This document shows positions 28,059-39,358 of a DNA stretch of 64,000 nucleotides, one piece after another. Origin of the DNA: Leclercia adecarboxylata (lineage in GTDB: Bacteria > Pseudomonadota > Gammaproteobacteria > Enterobacterales > Enterobacteriaceae); the NCBI RefSeq assembly GCF_006171285.1, contig NZ_CP040889.1:310001-374000 (forward strand), written 5' to 3'. The first letter of the stretch is position 1, and every line of letters starts with the position of its first letter. A model generated the notes under the pieces. The model had not been told where the DNA came from. It did no database searches and saw only the letters and a list, made by a program, of their open reading frames with translations. The translations under genes and the position numbers were made by a program.

Positions 28059-29168
28059 TTACACCGCGCGGAATGAGATATCCGCTGGGATCACCTCACC
28101 CTGCCAGTAAAGCTGGGCGGCAACGCGATTTGCCAGCTGGCGATACATCTCCGTAAATTCACTTTCAGGATGGTTGACCACGGTCGGCTTACCGCTATCG
28201 AGATCTTCACGCAGCGTAATGTGCAGCGGCATCTGACCCAGCAGCTGGGTGTGACACTGCGCGGCCAGTTTTTCTGCCCCGCCGGTACCGAAGATGGCCT
28301 CATGATGACCGCAGTTGCTGCAGATATGCATGCTCATGTTTTCAACGATGCCCAGCACCGGCACGTCGACCTTCTCGAACATCACGATCCCTTTTTTGGC
28401 GTCGATCAGCGCGATATCCTGTGGCGTAGTCACGACCACCGCCCCGGTAACCGGGATGTTCTGCGCCAGCGTCAGCTGAATGTCACCAGTGCCCGGCGGC
28501 ATATCCAGCACCAGATAATCGAGATCCGGCCACATCGTCTCCTGCAGCATCTGCATTAGCGCTTTGCTGGCCATCGGCCCGCGCCACACCATGGCATTAT
28601 CGTCAGTGACCAGATAGCCAATGGAGTTAGTCGCCAGTCCGTACGCCATAATCGGCGCCATATGGGTGCCATCCGGCGAGGTCGGGCGCTGATTTTCCGC
28701 GCCCAGCATGTTAGGAATTGACGGGCCATAGATATCGGCATCGAGAATACCGACTTTCGCCCCTTCAGCGGCCAGCGCCAGCGCCAGGTTCACGGCGGTA
28801 GAGGACTTCCCTACCCCGCCCTTGCCGGAGCTGATCGCGATGATATTTTTCACGCCATTGATGCCCGGATGGTTTTTCACCCGTTTCAGCGTGGCGATGG
28901 TATGGGTCAATTTCCAGTCAATAGCCTTCGCCCCGGTGATACGCAGCAGCTCGGCGCTGGTTTGCTCTTTCAGCGTCTCGAACGCATGGTTCCAGACGAA
29001 AGGCATATGCAGCTCGACATGCAGAGTGTCATCCAGCCACGCCACGTGATGTAACGCTTTCAGCGTGGTGAGATTGTGCTTCAGGGTGGGGTGCTGAAAA
29101 TTAGCCAGCGTCCCGGCGACCATTGCGCGCAAGGCTTCCGGTGATTTGGCCTGGGATTGAGAACTCAT
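28059..29168 (-). CDS. mrp: Mrp/ApbC iron-sulfur cluster carrier ATPase
   Basis: 369 residues, as in E. coli. An N-terminal DUF59-like domain precedes a P-loop NTPase with the deviant Walker [12 protein letters not shown] (about 107-117) and the cluster-binding C-x-x-C in HICSNCGHH. It transfers Fe-S clusters to apo-proteins. It is divergent from metG, the conserved enterobacterial arrangement. Confidence 0.96.
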   Translation of the reverse strand: MSSQSQAKSPEALRAMVAGTLANFQHPTLKHNLTTLKALHHVAWLDDTLHVELHMPFVWNHAFETLKEQTSAELLRITGAKAIDWKLTHTIATLKRVKNHPGINGVKNIIAISSGKGGVGKSSTAVNLALALAAEGAKVGILDADIYGPSIPNMLGAENQRPTSPDGTHMAPIMAYGLATNSIGYLVTDDNAMVWRGPMASKALMQMLQETMWPDLDYLVLDMPPGTGDIQLTLAQNIPVTGAVVVTTPQDIALIDAKKGIVMFEKVDVPVLGIVENMSMHICSNCGHHEAIFGTGGAEKLAAQCHTQLLGQMPLHITLREDLDSGKPTVVNHPESEFTEMYRQLANRVAAQLYWQGEVIPADISFRAV

Positions 29169-29304
29169 CCCGACTCCTTTTGTTTTTGTGGATAAGACCT
29201 TTGTTGAACAAGTTTACCTGAAAGGCCATGGTTTGTGCTTACTTAATAATGCCCCTTTTGGTACTATCAAAACCCTTTTCACTACCAAAGAAGTAATGCT
29301 TACT

Positions 29305-31338
29305 ATGACTCAAGTCGCGAAAAAAATTCTGGTGACGTGCGCTCTGCCGTACGCTAACGGCTCAATCCACCTCGGCCACATGCTGGAGCATATCCAGGCT
29401 GATGTCTGGGTCCGTTACCAGCGAATGCGCGGCCATCAGGTAAACTTCATCTGTGCAGACGACGCACACGGCACCCCAATCATGCTGAAAGCCCAGCAGC
29501 TTGGTATCAGCCCTGAGCAGATGATTGCTGAAATGAGTCAGGAGCATCAGACCGATTTTGCTGGCTTCGACATCAGCTATGACAACTATCACTCCACGCA
29601 CAGCGACGAAAACCGCGAACTGTCGGAGCTGATCTACACCCGTCTGAAAGAGAACGGTTTTATCAAAAACCGCACCATCTCTCAGCTCTACGATCCTGAA
29701 AAAGGCATGTTCCTGCCGGACCGTTTCGTGAAGGGCACCTGCCCGAAATGTAAGTCACCGGATCAGTATGGCGACAACTGCGAAGTGTGCGGCGCAACCT
29801 ACAGCCCGACCGAGCTGATTGAGCCGAAATCCGTGGTTTCCGGCGCAACGCCTGTGATGCGTGACTCCGAACACTTCTTCTTCGACCTGCCGTCATTCAG
29901 CGAAATGCTGCAGGCCTGGACCCGCAGCGGCGCGCTGCAGGAGCAGGTGGCGAACAAAATGCAGGAGTGGTTTGAATCCGGCCTGCAGCAGTGGGATATC
30001 TCCCGCGATGCGCCGTACTTCGGTTTCGAAATCCCGAACGCACCGGGCAAATATTTCTACGTCTGGCTGGATGCGCCAATCGGCTACATGGGCTCCTTCA
30101 AGAACCTGTGCGACAAGCGTGGCGACACCACCAGCTTCGACGAATACTGGAAGAAAGATTCCGACGCCGAGCTGTATCACTTCATCGGCAAAGACATCGT
30201 TTACTTCCACAGCCTGTTCTGGCCGGCAATGCTTGAAGGCAGCGGTTTCCGCAAGCCAACCAACCTGTTCGTCCACGGCTATGTGACGGTGAACGGCGCG
30301 AAGATGTCCAAATCCCGCGGCACCTTTATCAAAGCCAGCACCTGGCTGAACCACTTCGATGCCGACAGCCTGCGCTACTACTACGCGGCGAAGCTCTCTT
30401 CCCGTATCGACGATATCGACCTGAACCTGGAAGATTTCGTTCAGCGCGTGAACGCCGACATCGTCAACAAAGTGGTGAATCTGGCCTCCCGTAACGCGGG
30501 CTTTATCGCCAAGCGTTTCGACGGCGTGATGGCGGCTGAGCTGGCGGATCCTGAGCTGTACAAAACCTTCACCGACGCGGCTGCCGTGATTGGTGAAGCC
30601 TGGGAAAGCCGCGAGTTCGGCAAAGCCGTGCGTGAAATCATGGCCCTGGCCGACCTGGCAAACCGCTACGTTGACGAGCAGGCGCCGTGGGTTGTCGCCA
30701 AACAGGAAGGCCGCGATGCCGACCTGCAGGCGATCTGCTCCATGGGTATCAACCTGTTCCGCGTGCTGATGTCTTATCTGAAGCCGGTTCTGCCGCAGCT
30801 GGCCGCGCGTACTGAAGCCTTCCTGAACACCGAACTGAGCTGGGACAGCATTAATCAGCCGCTGCTCGGCCACAAGCTGAACGCGTTCAAGGCGCTCTAC
30901 AACCGTATCGAGATGAAGCAGGTTGAAGCCCTGGTTGATGCCTCTAAAGAAGAGGTGAAAGCCGCTGCCGCACCGGTTACCGGCCCGCTGGCGGACGATC
31001 CGATTCAGGAGACCATCACGTTTGACGATTTCGCTAAAGTCGATATGCGCGTGGCGCTGATCGAGAACGCGGAATTTGTTGAAGGCTCCGACAAGCTGCT
31101 GCGCCTGACCCTCGATCTGGGCGGCGAGAAGCGCAACGTCTTCTCCGGCATTCGCTCCGCCTATCCGGACCCGCAGGTGCTGATCGGTCGCCACACCGTA
31201 ATGGTCGCCAACCTCGCGCCGCGTAAAATGCGCTTCGGTATCTCGGAAGGGATGGTGATGGCCGCAGGGCCTGGCGGGAAAGATATCTTCCTGTTAAGCC
31301 CGGACAGCGGTGCGCTGCCTGGTCATCAGGTGAAATAA
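29305..31338 (+). CDS. metG: MetG, methionyl-tRNA synthetase
   Basis: 677 residues from the ATG at 29305, identical in length to E. coli MetG ([20 protein letters not shown]). Class I signatures: HLGH (22-25) and KMSKS (333-337). The zinc knuckle has Cys146/149/159/162. A C-terminal tRNA-binding/dimerisation domain (about 575-677) follows an Ala-rich linker. The open frame continues 39 codons upstream to 29188, but homology fixes the start. The 136 bp to mrp hold both promoters. A strong terminator follows. Confidence 0.98.
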   Translation: MTQVAKKILVTCALPYANGSIHLGHMLEHIQADVWVRYQRMRGHQVNFICADDAHGTPIMLKAQQLGISPEQMIAEMSQEHQTDFAGFDISYDNYHSTHSDENRELSELIYTRLKENGFIKNRTISQLYDPEKGMFLPDRFVKGTCPKCKSPDQYGDNCEVCGATYSPTELIEPKSVVSGATPVMRDSEHFFFDLPSFSEMLQAWTRSGALQEQVANKMQEWFESGLQQWDISRDAPYFGFEIPNAPGKYFYVWLDAPIGYMGSFKNLCDKRGDTTSFDEYWKKDSDAELYHFIGKDIVYFHSLFWPAMLEGSGFRKPTNLFVHGYVTVNGAKMSKSRGTFIKASTWLNHFDADSLRYYYAAKLSSRIDDIDLNLEDFVQRVNADIVNKVVNLASRNAGFIAKRFDGVMAAELADPELYKTFTDAAAVIGEAWESREFGKAVREIMALADLANRYVDEQAPWVVAKQEGRDADLQAICSMGINLFRVLMSYLKPVLPQLAARTEAFLNTELSWDSINQPLLGHKLNAFKALYNRIEMKQVEALVDASKEEVKAAAAPVTGPLADDPIQETITFDDFAKVDMRVALIENAEFVEGSDKLLRLTLDLGGEKRNVFSGIRSAYPDPQVLIGRHTVMVANLAPRKMRFGISEGMVMAAGPGGKDIFLLSPDSGALPGHQVK

Positions 31339-31341
31339 ACG

Positions 31342-31370
31342 AAAAAGCCGGAGATTATCTCCGGCTTTTT
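31342..31370 (+). terminator. Terminator of metG
   Basis: A GC-rich stem gccggaga (31347-31354) with tctccggc (31358-31365), extended by A/T pairs, ends in eight Ts. Confidence 0.9.
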
Positions 31371-31380
31371 TTATCGCTTT

Positions 31381-31456
31381 TTTGCCGGGTGGCGGCTTTG
31401 CCTTACCCGGCCTACCAACCCGCAGGCCCGCGCAAGCGCAGCGCCGCCGGGCAAAA
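31381..31456. repeat. REP/BIME element
   Basis: Two inverted REP-like units (ttgccgggtggcggc...ttacccggccta and cgcaagcgcagcgccgccgggcaaaa) lie between metG and yehS. A closely similar element occurs at 44265-44336. Confidence 0.8.
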
Positions 31457-31457
31457 A

Positions 31458-31928
31458 TCACGGTTTCGGGTGGTGCACCCGATGGGTCAGGCCGCGCAGG
31501 AAATTACGCAGGAACTGATCCCCGCACTCGCGGTAATTTTTATGATCCGGGGCGCGCATCATGGCGGTAATTTCCGGCATCGAGACGCGGTATTTCTGCT
31601 CGGTCATAATCGCCAGAATGTCGTCGGTTTTCAACGAGAAGGCGATACGCAGCTTTTTCAGCACCGTGTTGTTGTTCACCCGACGCTCCAGCGCAAGCTC
31701 AGGCGCAGATTCATCTTTGCCGCGCTTGTCATAAATCAGGCCATTCAAAAAACCGGAAAGGATGATGTCAGGGCAGCGAACAAAACCGTCCTCCTCCTCT
31801 TTGGTCATCCAGGTGTCGAACCCGGCCGAGGTGGATTCCATGTCGGCAAGCGCAAGAATGCGCACCATGTCGTTGTTATTGGCTTTCAGGGTGTAGCGCA
31901 GGCTACGAAGAATATCATTACTGAGCAT
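31458..31928 (-). CDS. yehS: YehS, DUF1456 protein
   Basis: 156 residues, as in E. coli. Two DUF1456 repeats are visible: the first starts NDILRSLRYTLKANNNDMVRI, the second NNNTVLKKLRIAFSLKTDDIL. Each repeat is a small helical unit. The function is unknown. It lies just upstream of btsSR in reading direction but is separated from it. The stop abuts the REP element. Confidence 0.92.
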   Translation of the reverse strand: MLSNDILRSLRYTLKANNNDMVRILALADMESTSAGFDTWMTKEEEDGFVRCPDIILSGFLNGLIYDKRGKDESAPELALERRVNNNTVLKKLRIAFSLKTDDILAIMTEQKYRVSMPEITAMMRAPDHKNYRECGDQFLRNFLRGLTHRVHHPKP

Positions 31929-31974
31929 AGAGCCTTCGAGTGTCGATGATGCAATGGCGCGCAGTGTAGCAGTT

Positions 31975-32694
31975 TTACAGCCCTATCGCCTCTTTCAAAC
32001 TCTTCAGATAGCGACGGCTGACCGGCACCGTCTGCCCGGCGCGCAGGACCAGTTCCGCCTGTCCGTTCTCCTCAAGGCGGATCTCTTTCAGATGCGCCAT
32101 GTTCACCAGGTACTGACGATGGCAGCGCAGCAGCGGGGTACGGCTCTCCAGGGTGCGCAGCGTCAGTTCGGTAAAGCCCTCTTTGCCTTCATGGCTGGTC
32201 ACATACACCCCGCTCATCCGGCTGCTGACAAACGCCACATCCTCCATCTGCAGCAGCCAGATTCGGCTGTGGCCGGTGCAGGGAATAAACTTCAGCGGCT
32301 GCTGGTGTTCCGCCAGCAGGGACACATCCTGCACGCTGCGCTCCTGGCGCAGGCGATTGAGCGTTTTCTCCAGCCGCGGCTCTTCGATGGGTTTCAGCAG
32401 ATAGTCGAAGGCGTGCTCTTCGAACGCCTTAACCGCGTACTCATCAAAGGCGGTGAGAAACACAATATAGGGGCGATGCTCCGGGTCGAGCATGCCCACC
32501 ATCTCCAGGCCGCTGATGCGCGGCATCTGGATATCCAGAAACAGCACGTCGGGGCGCAGCTTATGCACCGCGCCAATCGCTTCGATGGCGTTGGCGCACT
32601 CGCCGACAATCTCAATATCGCTGTGCTCCTGCAGCAAAAACCGCAGGTTTTCTCGCGCTAAAGGCTCATCATCGACAATCAGCACATTCAACAT
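31975..32694 (-). CDS. btsR: BtsR (YehT), LytTR response regulator
   Basis: 239 residues from the ATG at 32694, which overlaps the btsS stop by 7 bp. The receiver domain has the acidic pocket DDE (8-10), phospho-Asp54 in LFLDIQMP and Lys in LLKPIEEP. The LytTR DNA-binding domain (about 137-235) follows a short linker. Known role: with BtsS it activates the pyruvate/H+ symporter gene btsT when nutrients fall and pyruvate is present. Confidence 0.95.
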   Translation of the reverse strand: MLNVLIVDDEPLARENLRFLLQEHSDIEIVGECANAIEAIGAVHKLRPDVLFLDIQMPRISGLEMVGMLDPEHRPYIVFLTAFDEYAVKAFEEHAFDYLLKPIEEPRLEKTLNRLRQERSVQDVSLLAEHQQPLKFIPCTGHSRIWLLQMEDVAFVSSRMSGVYVTSHEGKEGFTELTLRTLESRTPLLRCHRQYLVNMAHLKEIRLEENGQAELVLRAGQTVPVSRRYLKSLKEAIGL

Positions 32695-34376
32695 GCGTGT
32701 TCCTCCAGGGGCAGTCTTAAGGTTATGCGGGTAAAGCTGTCGGGCTCGCAGGTGACGGTAATGCCGCAATCCTCACCGAAATGGGCGCGCAGGCGTTTAT
32801 CCACCAGCCCCATTCCCAGGCCGCCCCCCTCTTTTGCCGTAGCGTAGAGCCCGGCATTGTCTTCAATATCCAGCACCAGATAGCGATTAAAGCGGCTGGC
32901 GGTGATGGCAATCTCTCCGATACCCAACAGCTGGGAGGTGCCATGCTTAATCGCATTCTCAACGATCGGCTGCAGGGTGAAGGCCGGCAGCTGCTGCCAG
33001 GCCAGTTCATCCGGCACCGACAATGTGACCTGCAGGCGCGACTGGAACCGGGCCTGCTCAATTTGCAGATAGGCGTTCACATGCTCAATTTCATCCGCAA
33101 GGGTGACGATTTCCGAAGGCCGCTTCAGGTTTTTGCGGAAAAAGGTCGAAAGAAACTGCACCAGCTGCGTCGCCTGCTCGCTGTCCCGGCGGATCACCGC
33201 CTTCAGGGTATTGAGGGCGTTAAACAGAAAATGCGGGTTCACCTGCGCGTGCAGGAGCTTGATCTCCGACTGGGTGAGCAGCGCCTTCTGCCGCTCATAC
33301 TGTCCGGCCAGGATCTGCGCCGAGAGCAGCTGGGCGATCCCCTCCCCAAGGGTACGGTTGATGGAGCTGAACAGGCGGTTTTTCGCCTCGTAGAGCTTGA
33401 TGGTGCCCATCACCCGCTGATTTTCGCCGCGCAGCGGGATCACCAGCGTCGAACCCAGCTTGCACTGCGGATGCAGGGAGCAGCGGTACGGCACTTCGTT
33501 ACCGTCGGCGTAGACTACCTCACCGGTCTCAATTGCACGAAGCGTATACGCGGACGAAATCGGTCTGCCCGGCAGGTGGTGATCGTCCCCGGTGCCGGTA
33601 AAGGCCAGCAGCTTTTCGCGATCGGTGATGGCGACCGCGCTGATATCCAGCTCCTGGTGCAGGACCTGCGCCACCTTCATGCTGTTCTCTTCGTTAAAGC
33701 CCTGACGCAGGATCCCCTCCGTCGAGGCCGCGACCTTCAGCGCCGTCGCTGAAAACGCCGAGGTATACTTCTCAAACATCGCCCGCTTATCGAGGAGAAT
33801 GCGCATGAACAGCGCGGCGCCGACCGTGTTGGTGACCATCATCGGCGCGGCAATGCTGCCCACCAGATGCAGGGCATCCTCGAACGGGCGGGCGATCAGC
33901 AAAATGATCAGCATCTGCACCAGCTCGGCCACCAGGGTGATAGCCCCTGCGGTGAGGGGGCTAAAGACCTTATCCGGGCGACCGCGGCGGATCATCACGC
34001 TGTGAACCAGGCCGCCAAGCAGACCTTCGACAATGGTCGAAATCATACAGCTCAACGCCGTCATCCCGCCCATCGAGTAGCGGTGTAAACCGCCGGTCAG
34101 CCCCACCAGCCCGCCGACCACCGGGCCGCCGAGCAGGCCGCCCATCACCGCGCCAATGGCACGGGTGTTGGCAATGGAGTCTTCAATGTGCAGGCCCAGA
34201 TAGGTGCCGAGAATGCAGAAGATGGAGAAGGTAACGTAGCAGAGCAGCTTGTGCGGCAGTCGGACGGTGACCTGCATCAGGGGGATGAACAGGCGTGTTT
34301 TACTCATCAGCCACGCGATGACCAGAAACACACACATCTGCTGAAGCAGCAGCAACACCAGATTAAATTCGTACAT
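32688..34376 (-). CDS. btsS: BtsS (YehU), pyruvate-sensing LytS-type histidine kinase
   Basis: 562 residues. A 5TMR-LYT membrane sensor (about 1-190, several TM helices including [20 protein letters not shown]) is followed by a GAF-like domain (about 220-345) with cysteines in [11 protein letters not shown]. The His_kinase domain has the acceptor His in [15 protein letters not shown], and the ATPase has N box ENAIKHGTS and [11 protein letters not shown]. The ATG at 34376 gives the E. coli-type N terminus; a GTG two codons earlier is possible. Confidence 0.95.
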   Translation of the reverse strand: MYEFNLVLLLLQQMCVFLVIAWLMSKTRLFIPLMQVTVRLPHKLLCYVTFSIFCILGTYLGLHIEDSIANTRAIGAVMGGLLGGPVVGGLVGLTGGLHRYSMGGMTALSCMISTIVEGLLGGLVHSVMIRRGRPDKVFSPLTAGAITLVAELVQMLIILLIARPFEDALHLVGSIAAPMMVTNTVGAALFMRILLDKRAMFEKYTSAFSATALKVAASTEGILRQGFNEENSMKVAQVLHQELDISAVAITDREKLLAFTGTGDDHHLPGRPISSAYTLRAIETGEVVYADGNEVPYRCSLHPQCKLGSTLVIPLRGENQRVMGTIKLYEAKNRLFSSINRTLGEGIAQLLSAQILAGQYERQKALLTQSEIKLLHAQVNPHFLFNALNTLKAVIRRDSEQATQLVQFLSTFFRKNLKRPSEIVTLADEIEHVNAYLQIEQARFQSRLQVTLSVPDELAWQQLPAFTLQPIVENAIKHGTSQLLGIGEIAITASRFNRYLVLDIEDNAGLYATAKEGGGLGMGLVDKRLRAHFGEDCGITVTCEPDSFTRITLRLPLEEHAC

Positions 34377-34594
34377 GCCCACAAACCGGAAATTCTAAAA
34401 GCGCGTAACATACACCGAAGCGCATTAACTTTCTTTGCAGTAAAAGCATGAAAATGTGTTTTCGTGCCACCCATCACACCTTTTGCCGAACATAATCTGA
34501 TATTCGCATTATTTGTGCAAAAAAAGAGCAATCCTTCCTGGTTCAGCATTCTGCGTCTACAGTTAATCTGGGTATGTGCAAGCCGGGGGATAAC

Positions 34595-35329
34595 ATGGCG
34601 CTCTACACGATAGGGGAAGTGGCACTCCTGTGTGATATCAATCCAGTGACGTTACGCGCATGGCAGCGTCGTTACGGGTTGCTTAAACCACAGCGAACCG
34701 ACGGCGGACACCGGCTGTTTACGGATGCGGATATCGACCGGATCCGCGAGATCAAAGGCTGGATCGATAACGGCGTGCAGGTCGGGAAGGTCAAAACGTT
34801 GTTGAGCCCGGAAGGTCAGGACGAACTGGACATCTGGCGCGAACAGCAGGAGGTGCTGCTGCGTTATCTGCAGTCCGGCCATCTGCATCGCCTGCGCGTG
34901 TGGATCAAGGAGCGAGGCAGCGAATACCCTGCGCAAACCTTAATTACCCAACTCTTTATTCCGTTACGAAGGCGGTTGCAGTCGCAGCAGCCCACGCTGC
35001 AGGCGCTGCTGAGCGCGCTGGACGGGGTGCTGATCAACTACATCTGTATCTGTCTGGCGGCAGCGCGAAAGAAGAACAGCAAGGATGCGCTGGTGGTTGG
35101 CTGGAACGTGCACGACACCACACGCCTGTGGCTGGAAGCGTGGATTGCCGCCCAGCAGGGCTGGCGCGTCGACGTGCTGGCGCACTCCCTTGTGCAGCTG
35201 CGCCCGGAGCTGTTCGACGGACAGACGCTGCTGGTGTGGTGCGGTGAATCACCGACGGCGGCACAGGAGCTGCAGCTGACCCAGTGGCAGGAGCACGGTT
35301 ACCCGGTCTTCCCGCTGAAAGGCAATTAA
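34595..35329 (+). CDS. mlrA: MlrA, MerR-like activator of curli synthesis
   Basis: 244 residues from the ATG at 34595 (ggggga 5 bases upstream; starts MALYTIGEVALLCDINPV as in E. coli). It is the same architecture as BluR at 3008: MerR winged helix (about 1-70) plus cobalamin-binding-like domain. The helix-turn-helix is nearly identical between the two ([20 protein letters not shown]). Known role: RpoS- and c-di-GMP-dependent activation of csgD. It is divergent from btsSR. Confidence 0.96.
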   Translation: MALYTIGEVALLCDINPVTLRAWQRRYGLLKPQRTDGGHRLFTDADIDRIREIKGWIDNGVQVGKVKTLLSPEGQDELDIWREQQEVLLRYLQSGHLHRLRVWIKERGSEYPAQTLITQLFIPLRRRLQSQQPTLQALLSALDGVLINYICICLAAARKKNSKDALVVGWNVHDTTRLWLEAWIAAQQGWRVDVLAHSLVQLRPELFDGQTLLVWCGESPTAAQELQLTQWQEHGYPVFPLKGN

Positions 35330-35388
35330 TGGTTCATTAACACCCGCGCTTCACCGTATAATCGCCCTGTTAACATCAGGAGCACATT

Positions 35389-35502
35389 ATGAAGGCAACC
35401 AAAGTCGCGGTTATCACCCTGTTCTTTCTCATGGCCGTCAGCGGTATTGGTGGCGTGATGCTGGCAGGTTATTCGTTTATTGTCCGTGGCGGTGTCGGCT
35501 GA
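35389..35502 (+). CDS. yohO: YohO, small membrane protein
   Basis: 37 residues: MKATK, a single TM helix (about 7-30; [20 protein letters not shown]), then a short tail [10 protein letters not shown]. It matches E. coli YohO (35 aa) in sequence and position. A strong aggag lies 6 bases before the ATG. Function unknown. Its last 26 bp overlap the 3' end of yehW on the opposite strand. Confidence 0.85.
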   Translation: MKATKVAVITLFFLMAVSGIGGVMLAGYSFIVRGGVG

Positions 35503-36214
35503 GGCTTCTCGCCAGCCGCTCAAAAGCGCGATCCACCACAATCGCCGCCAGCGCCACCAGCAGCGCGCCCTGGATAATATAGGCGGTATTAAAGCCGCTT
35601 AAGCCGATAATGATCGGCGTTCCCAGCGTATTCGCCCCCACCGTTGAAGCAATGGCCGCCGTGCCAATATTGACGATCACCGAGGTGCGGATCCCGGCCA
35701 GCATCACCGGCGCGGCGAGCGGCAGCTCGACGTTACGCAGACGCTGCCAGCCACTCATCCCCATCCCTTCTGCCACGCTGATTGCCGCTGCGGGTACTGC
35801 CGCCAGCCCGGCAAGCGTCGCCTGCAAAATCGGCAGGACGCCATAGAGGATCAGCGCGATTATCGCCGGCTGCTGACCAAAGCCCATCACCGGCACCGCA
35901 ATCGCCAGCACCGCCACCGGCGGAAAGGTCTGGCCGACGGCGGCGATAGTCTCCACCAGCGGGCGAAACTCGCGCCCTGCCGGTCGCGTGACCGCAATTC
36001 CGGCCCCAACCCCCAGCACGATGGCAAAGACGCTTGAGGCGCCCACCAGCCAGAAGTGGGCGAGCGTCAGGGTAACGAAGCTCTCCTGCTGATAGACCGG
36101 ACGCGGCAGCTCCGGGAACAGCGTGCTGAAGAGCGGCGCGCTGTAGGGCATCAGCAGCAGGAGTGCGACAAACAGCGCCACCAGCCACAGGAGCGGATCG
36201 CGTAGCCACCTCAT
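35477..36214 (-). CDS. yehW: YehW, permease of the OsmF importer
   Basis: 245 residues from the ATG at 36214 (overlaps the yehX stop by 4 bp; product begins [11 protein letters not shown] as in E. coli). It has six or so TM helices and the EAA loop in [20 protein letters not shown]. It is one of two inner-membrane permeases of the YehZYXW low-affinity glycine-betaine importer, and last in the operon. Its 3' end overlaps yohO on the other strand. Confidence 0.94.
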   Translation of the reverse strand: MRWLRDPLLWLVALFVALLLLMPYSAPLFSTLFPELPRPVYQQESFVTLTLAHFWLVGASSVFAIVLGVGAGIAVTRPAGREFRPLVETIAAVGQTFPPVAVLAIAVPVMGFGQQPAIIALILYGVLPILQATLAGLAAVPAAAISVAEGMGMSGWQRLRNVELPLAAPVMLAGIRTSVIVNIGTAAIASTVGANTLGTPIIIGLSGFNTAYIIQGALLVALAAIVVDRAFERLARSLSRHRHGQ

Positions 36215-37143
36215 GTTGCCTCCCGGATCAGCAGATCGCGAAAGTACAACGTGCCGCACGCTCTTTCCTCTTCGTCCACCACCGGCAGGCTTTCGCATCC
36301 CTGGCTGACAAACGCCGAGAGCGCATCGCGCAGGCTCATGGAGGCCCGCAGCGGACTTTCGCCTGGGGTGATGTCCGGGCGCATCGATTCGCCCACCGTG
36401 CGCAGCGACAGCAGGCGTACGCCCAGCTCGCTGCGGCCAAAAAACTCGCGCACGAAGCTGTTCGCGGGCCGGGTAAGCAGCTCCAGCGGCGTGCCCTGCT
36501 GCACCACCCTGCCGCTGTCCATCAGCACCAGGTAATCCGCCAGGCGCAGCGCCTCGTCGATATCGTGGGTCACCAGAACGATGGTACGGCCCAGAATGCG
36601 GTGAATACGGGTCATCTCCAGCTGCAGCGCGCTGCGGGTCACCGGGTCGAGCGCGCCAAAGGGTTCATCCATCAGCAGCACTTCCGGATTAGCGGCCAGC
36701 GCTCGCGCCACCCCAACCCGCTGCTGCTGGCCGCCTGAGAGCTGGTGCGGGAAGCGCTCGCGCAGCCCCGGATCCAGCCCCAGCAGCGCCATCAGCTCAT
36801 CCACCCGATCGTCAATTTTTTGCCGCGACCACTTTTGCAGCTGCGGCACGGTGGCGATATTACGCGCCACCGTCCAGTGCGGAAACAGGCCGATGGACTG
36901 AATGGCGTACCCCATCCGGCGACGCAGCTCCAGCACCGGCAGGCTACGGATCTCCTGCCCGGCAAAGCGGATCAGGCCGCTGTCGTGCTCCACCAGCCGG
37001 TTGATCATCTTCAGGGTGGTCGATTTACCCGAGCCCGAGGTGCCCACCAGCACCGAAAAAGCGCCTTCGGCAAAGGTCAGATCCAGATTGCTGACCGCGG
37101 GCTCCCCGGCAAAGGTTTTACTTACATCATGAAATTCAATCAT
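36211..37143 (-). CDS. yehX: YehX, ATPase of the OsmF importer
   Basis: 310 residues. Walker [10 protein letters not shown] (about 34-42), signature LSGGQQQR, Walker [13 protein letters not shown] and [10 protein letters not shown]-terminal extension (about 235-310) includes a CBS-like segment ([20 protein letters not shown]), as in other glycine-betaine/choline importers. It overlaps yehY by 8 bp and yehW by 4 bp. Confidence 0.95.
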   Translation of the reverse strand: MIEFHDVSKTFAGEPAVSNLDLTFAEGAFSVLVGTSGSGKSTTLKMINRLVEHDSGLIRFAGQEIRSLPVLELRRRMGYAIQSIGLFPHWTVARNIATVPQLQKWSRQKIDDRVDELMALLGLDPGLRERFPHQLSGGQQQRVGVARALAANPEVLLMDEPFGALDPVTRSALQLEMTRIHRILGRTIVLVTHDIDEALRLADYLVLMDSGRVVQQGTPLELLTRPANSFVREFFGRSELGVRLLSLRTVGESMRPDITPGESPLRASMSLRDALSAFVSQGCESLPVVDEEERACGTLYFRDLLIREAT

Positions 37144-38293
37144 TGGTTCTCCTTCGCAGCAGGGCTATCCACAGCGCAAACAGCGCATCCACCACCACCG
37201 CCAGCACGATGGTGGGTATGACGCCCAGCAGCACCAGATCCAGGGCGCTGCTCAGCAGCCCCTGGAACACCAGCGCCCCGAATCCTCCGGCACCGATTAA
37301 CGCCGCGATCACCGCCATCCCCACGGTTTGTACCGCCACCACCCTCAGTCCGCGCAGCAGCACCGGCAGCGCCAGCGGAAGCTGGATCTGCCAGAAGCGC
37401 TGGCGGCTGTTCATCCCCATGGCGTCGGCGCTCTCCAGCACCTCGGCAGGCACCTGGCTGAGCCCCGCCAGCACCCCGCGCGCCAGCGGCAGTAGGGCAT
37501 AAAGCACCAGGGCGATCAGCGCCGGGGTCATGCCGGTCCCGGCAATACCCAGCGACGAAAGCCACGGCCAGGCGCGGGTCAGCCCGGCGAGCGGAGCAAT
37601 CAGCAGGCCGAACAGCGCCACGGAGGGAACAGTCTGAATGACGTTCAGCACCGCGAATACCGGCCCCTGAGAGGCCGGGCGGCGATAACAGAGGAGCCCC
37701 AGCGGCACGCCAATCAGCAGCGCCGGAACCAGAGTACCCAGCAGCAGGGTGAGATGCTGCTGCCCGGCATCGTTAAAGACATCCTGTCGGTTGGCGTACT
37801 CTTTCATCAGCGAGAGGGCGTTGAGTTCGCCGCTGAACAGCAGCAGCAAGGGCAGGATCCAGATTTGCGCCTGCAGCAGCCAGCGCCAGAGCGGCTGCGG
37901 GCTGAGCCTGCGAATAGCATCGCTACAGGCCAGCAGGCAAAGCGCCATCCAGAGCCACAGGCCGCTGCCCACGGCGGTACGCGCCAGCGGGCTCTCGCTG
38001 CTGGCAAGATGCGAGGCGGCAAGCCCCGCGCTCCAGACCAGCCCGGCAAACAGCAGTTCGCAGACCACCAGCGTCGACGCTAAAGCCCAGCGCCCGCGAA
38101 CCAGCGTCAGCCCCAGCAACAGGCAGAACGGGATGAGCAGCAGCGCAGGGGAAAACGTCCAGACCTGCCAGACGGCGCGCCCTTCCCCGGACACCAGCCG
38201 GTTCGGGGCAAAATTCACAAAGGGTAACGCGGCTGCTGCAAGGGCAATAAGCGCCATCAGCAGCAGCACGCGGTTATGACATTTTATCGGCAC
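37136..38293 (-). CDS. yehY: YehY, permease of the OsmF importer
   Basis: 385 residues, the same as E. coli. An N-terminal region of several TM helices (about 1-165) is followed by the transport domain with the EAA loop in [21 protein letters not shown]. It is the larger of the two permeases. It starts 19 bp after osmF and overlaps yehX by 8 bp. Confidence 0.95.
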   Translation of the reverse strand: MPIKCHNRVLLLMALIALAAAALPFVNFAPNRLVSGEGRAVWQVWTFSPALLLIPFCLLLGLTLVRGRWALASTLVVCELLFAGLVWSAGLAASHLASSESPLARTAVGSGLWLWMALCLLACSDAIRRLSPQPLWRWLLQAQIWILPLLLLFSGELNALSLMKEYANRQDVFNDAGQQHLTLLLGTLVPALLIGVPLGLLCYRRPASQGPVFAVLNVIQTVPSVALFGLLIAPLAGLTRAWPWLSSLGIAGTGMTPALIALVLYALLPLARGVLAGLSQVPAEVLESADAMGMNSRQRFWQIQLPLALPVLLRGLRVVAVQTVGMAVIAALIGAGGFGALVFQGLLSSALDLVLLGVIPTIVLAVVVDALFALWIALLRRRTND

Positions 38294-38312
38294 AGCGCAG
38301 TCCTGCGGCGGG

Positions 38313-39230
38313 TTATTTCACCAGCCCTTTTTGCTTCAGGTAATCTGCCGCCACTTTTTTGGCATCCAGCCCTTCCACTGCAATGCTGGCATTGAGCTGC
38401 TGCAGCGTTTTTTCATCCAGCGTTTCAAATACCGGCTTCAGCCAGGCGTCCAGCTCCGGGTATGCCTTCAGCACCGCCTCGCGCACGACCGGCGTCGGGG
38501 CGTAAATAGGCTGAACGCCTTTCGGATCGGTGAGGGTTTGCAGGCCCAGTGCCGCGACCGGGCCGTCGGTGCCGTAGGCCATCGCCGCGTTGACGCCCGA
38601 AGTTTGCTGGGCCGCCGCTTTAATGGTCACCGCCGTATCGCCCCCCGCCAGGGAGAGGAGCTGGCTCTGATCGAGCTTGAAGTCGTAGGCTTTTTCAAAG
38701 GCAGGGAGAGCGTCCGGGCGCTCGATAAATTCGGCTGAAGCTGCGAGTTTGAAATCGCCCTTCTCTTTCAGGTAGCGGCTGAGATCCTCAAGCGAGGTGA
38801 GCTTGCCTTTCTCCGCCACGTCCTTGCGAACCGCGATGGTCCAGGTGTTGTTGGCCGGGGCCGGAGTCAGCCAGATCAGCTTGTTCTGCTCGGCATCGAG
38901 TTTTTTGACTTTCTCGTAGCCGTTCTTCGCGTTTTTCCACGCCGGGTCATTTTCATCTTTGAAGAAGAAGGCCCCGTTGCCGGTGTATTCCGGGTAGATA
39001 TCCAGCTCGCCCGAGGTGATGGCCCCGCGTACCACCGGGGTGGTGCCCAGCTGCACTTTATTGACGGTTTTAACGCCGTGACTCTCCAGCACCTGCAAAA
39101 TGATGTTGCCCAGCAGCGCGCCTTCCGTATCAATTTTCGACCCGACCTTAACCGGCTCCGCCGCCTGTAATGGCAGGCTCAACGCCGCCAGCAGCGCCGT
39201 TGAACCAACAATCCCCTTAAAGATAGTCAT
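38313..39230 (-). CDS. osmF: OsmF (YehZ), glycine-betaine-binding periplasmic protein
   Basis: 305 residues with a signal peptide (likely cut LQA-AE near residue 23) and the OpuAC fold: [20 protein letters not shown] near the N terminus, the [12 protein letters not shown] segment, and the TP-rich hinge. It is first gene of the osmF-yehY-yehX-yehW operon. In E. coli the operon is RpoS-dependent and induced by osmotic and acid stress. The 128-bp upstream gap should hold the promoter, but I could not assign a -10 element. Confidence 0.95.
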   Translation of the reverse strand: MTIFKGIVGSTALLAALSLPLQAAEPVKVGSKIDTEGALLGNIILQVLESHGVKTVNKVQLGTTPVVRGAITSGELDIYPEYTGNGAFFFKDENDPAWKNAKNGYEKVKKLDAEQNKLIWLTPAPANNTWTIAVRKDVAEKGKLTSLEDLSRYLKEKGDFKLAASAEFIERPDALPAFEKAYDFKLDQSQLLSLAGGDTAVTIKAAAQQTSGVNAAMAYGTDGPVAALGLQTLTDPKGVQPIYAPTPVVREAVLKAYPELDAWLKPVFETLDEKTLQQLNASIAVEGLDAKKVAADYLKQKGLVK

Positions 39231-39358
39231 TCCGCTTTCCTCATGATTTTGCCGCCTTTTTCAGACGCTTGAGAGAAAAGCGTAGTCGATAACCAGGGTT
39301 TTAGCGCGCCATTCACAAATTGTGTATGGCGGCCTGGTTTAGCTATTGCCCGGCGATT

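Noticed and set aside
29188..29304. 39-codon N-terminal extension of metG
   Set aside because: Homology begins exactly at the ATG 29305 and the extension shows no conserved sequence or ribosome-binding site.
29893..31194. 433-codon open frame antisense to metG
   Set aside because: It is a shadow of metG, whose length and signatures are certain.
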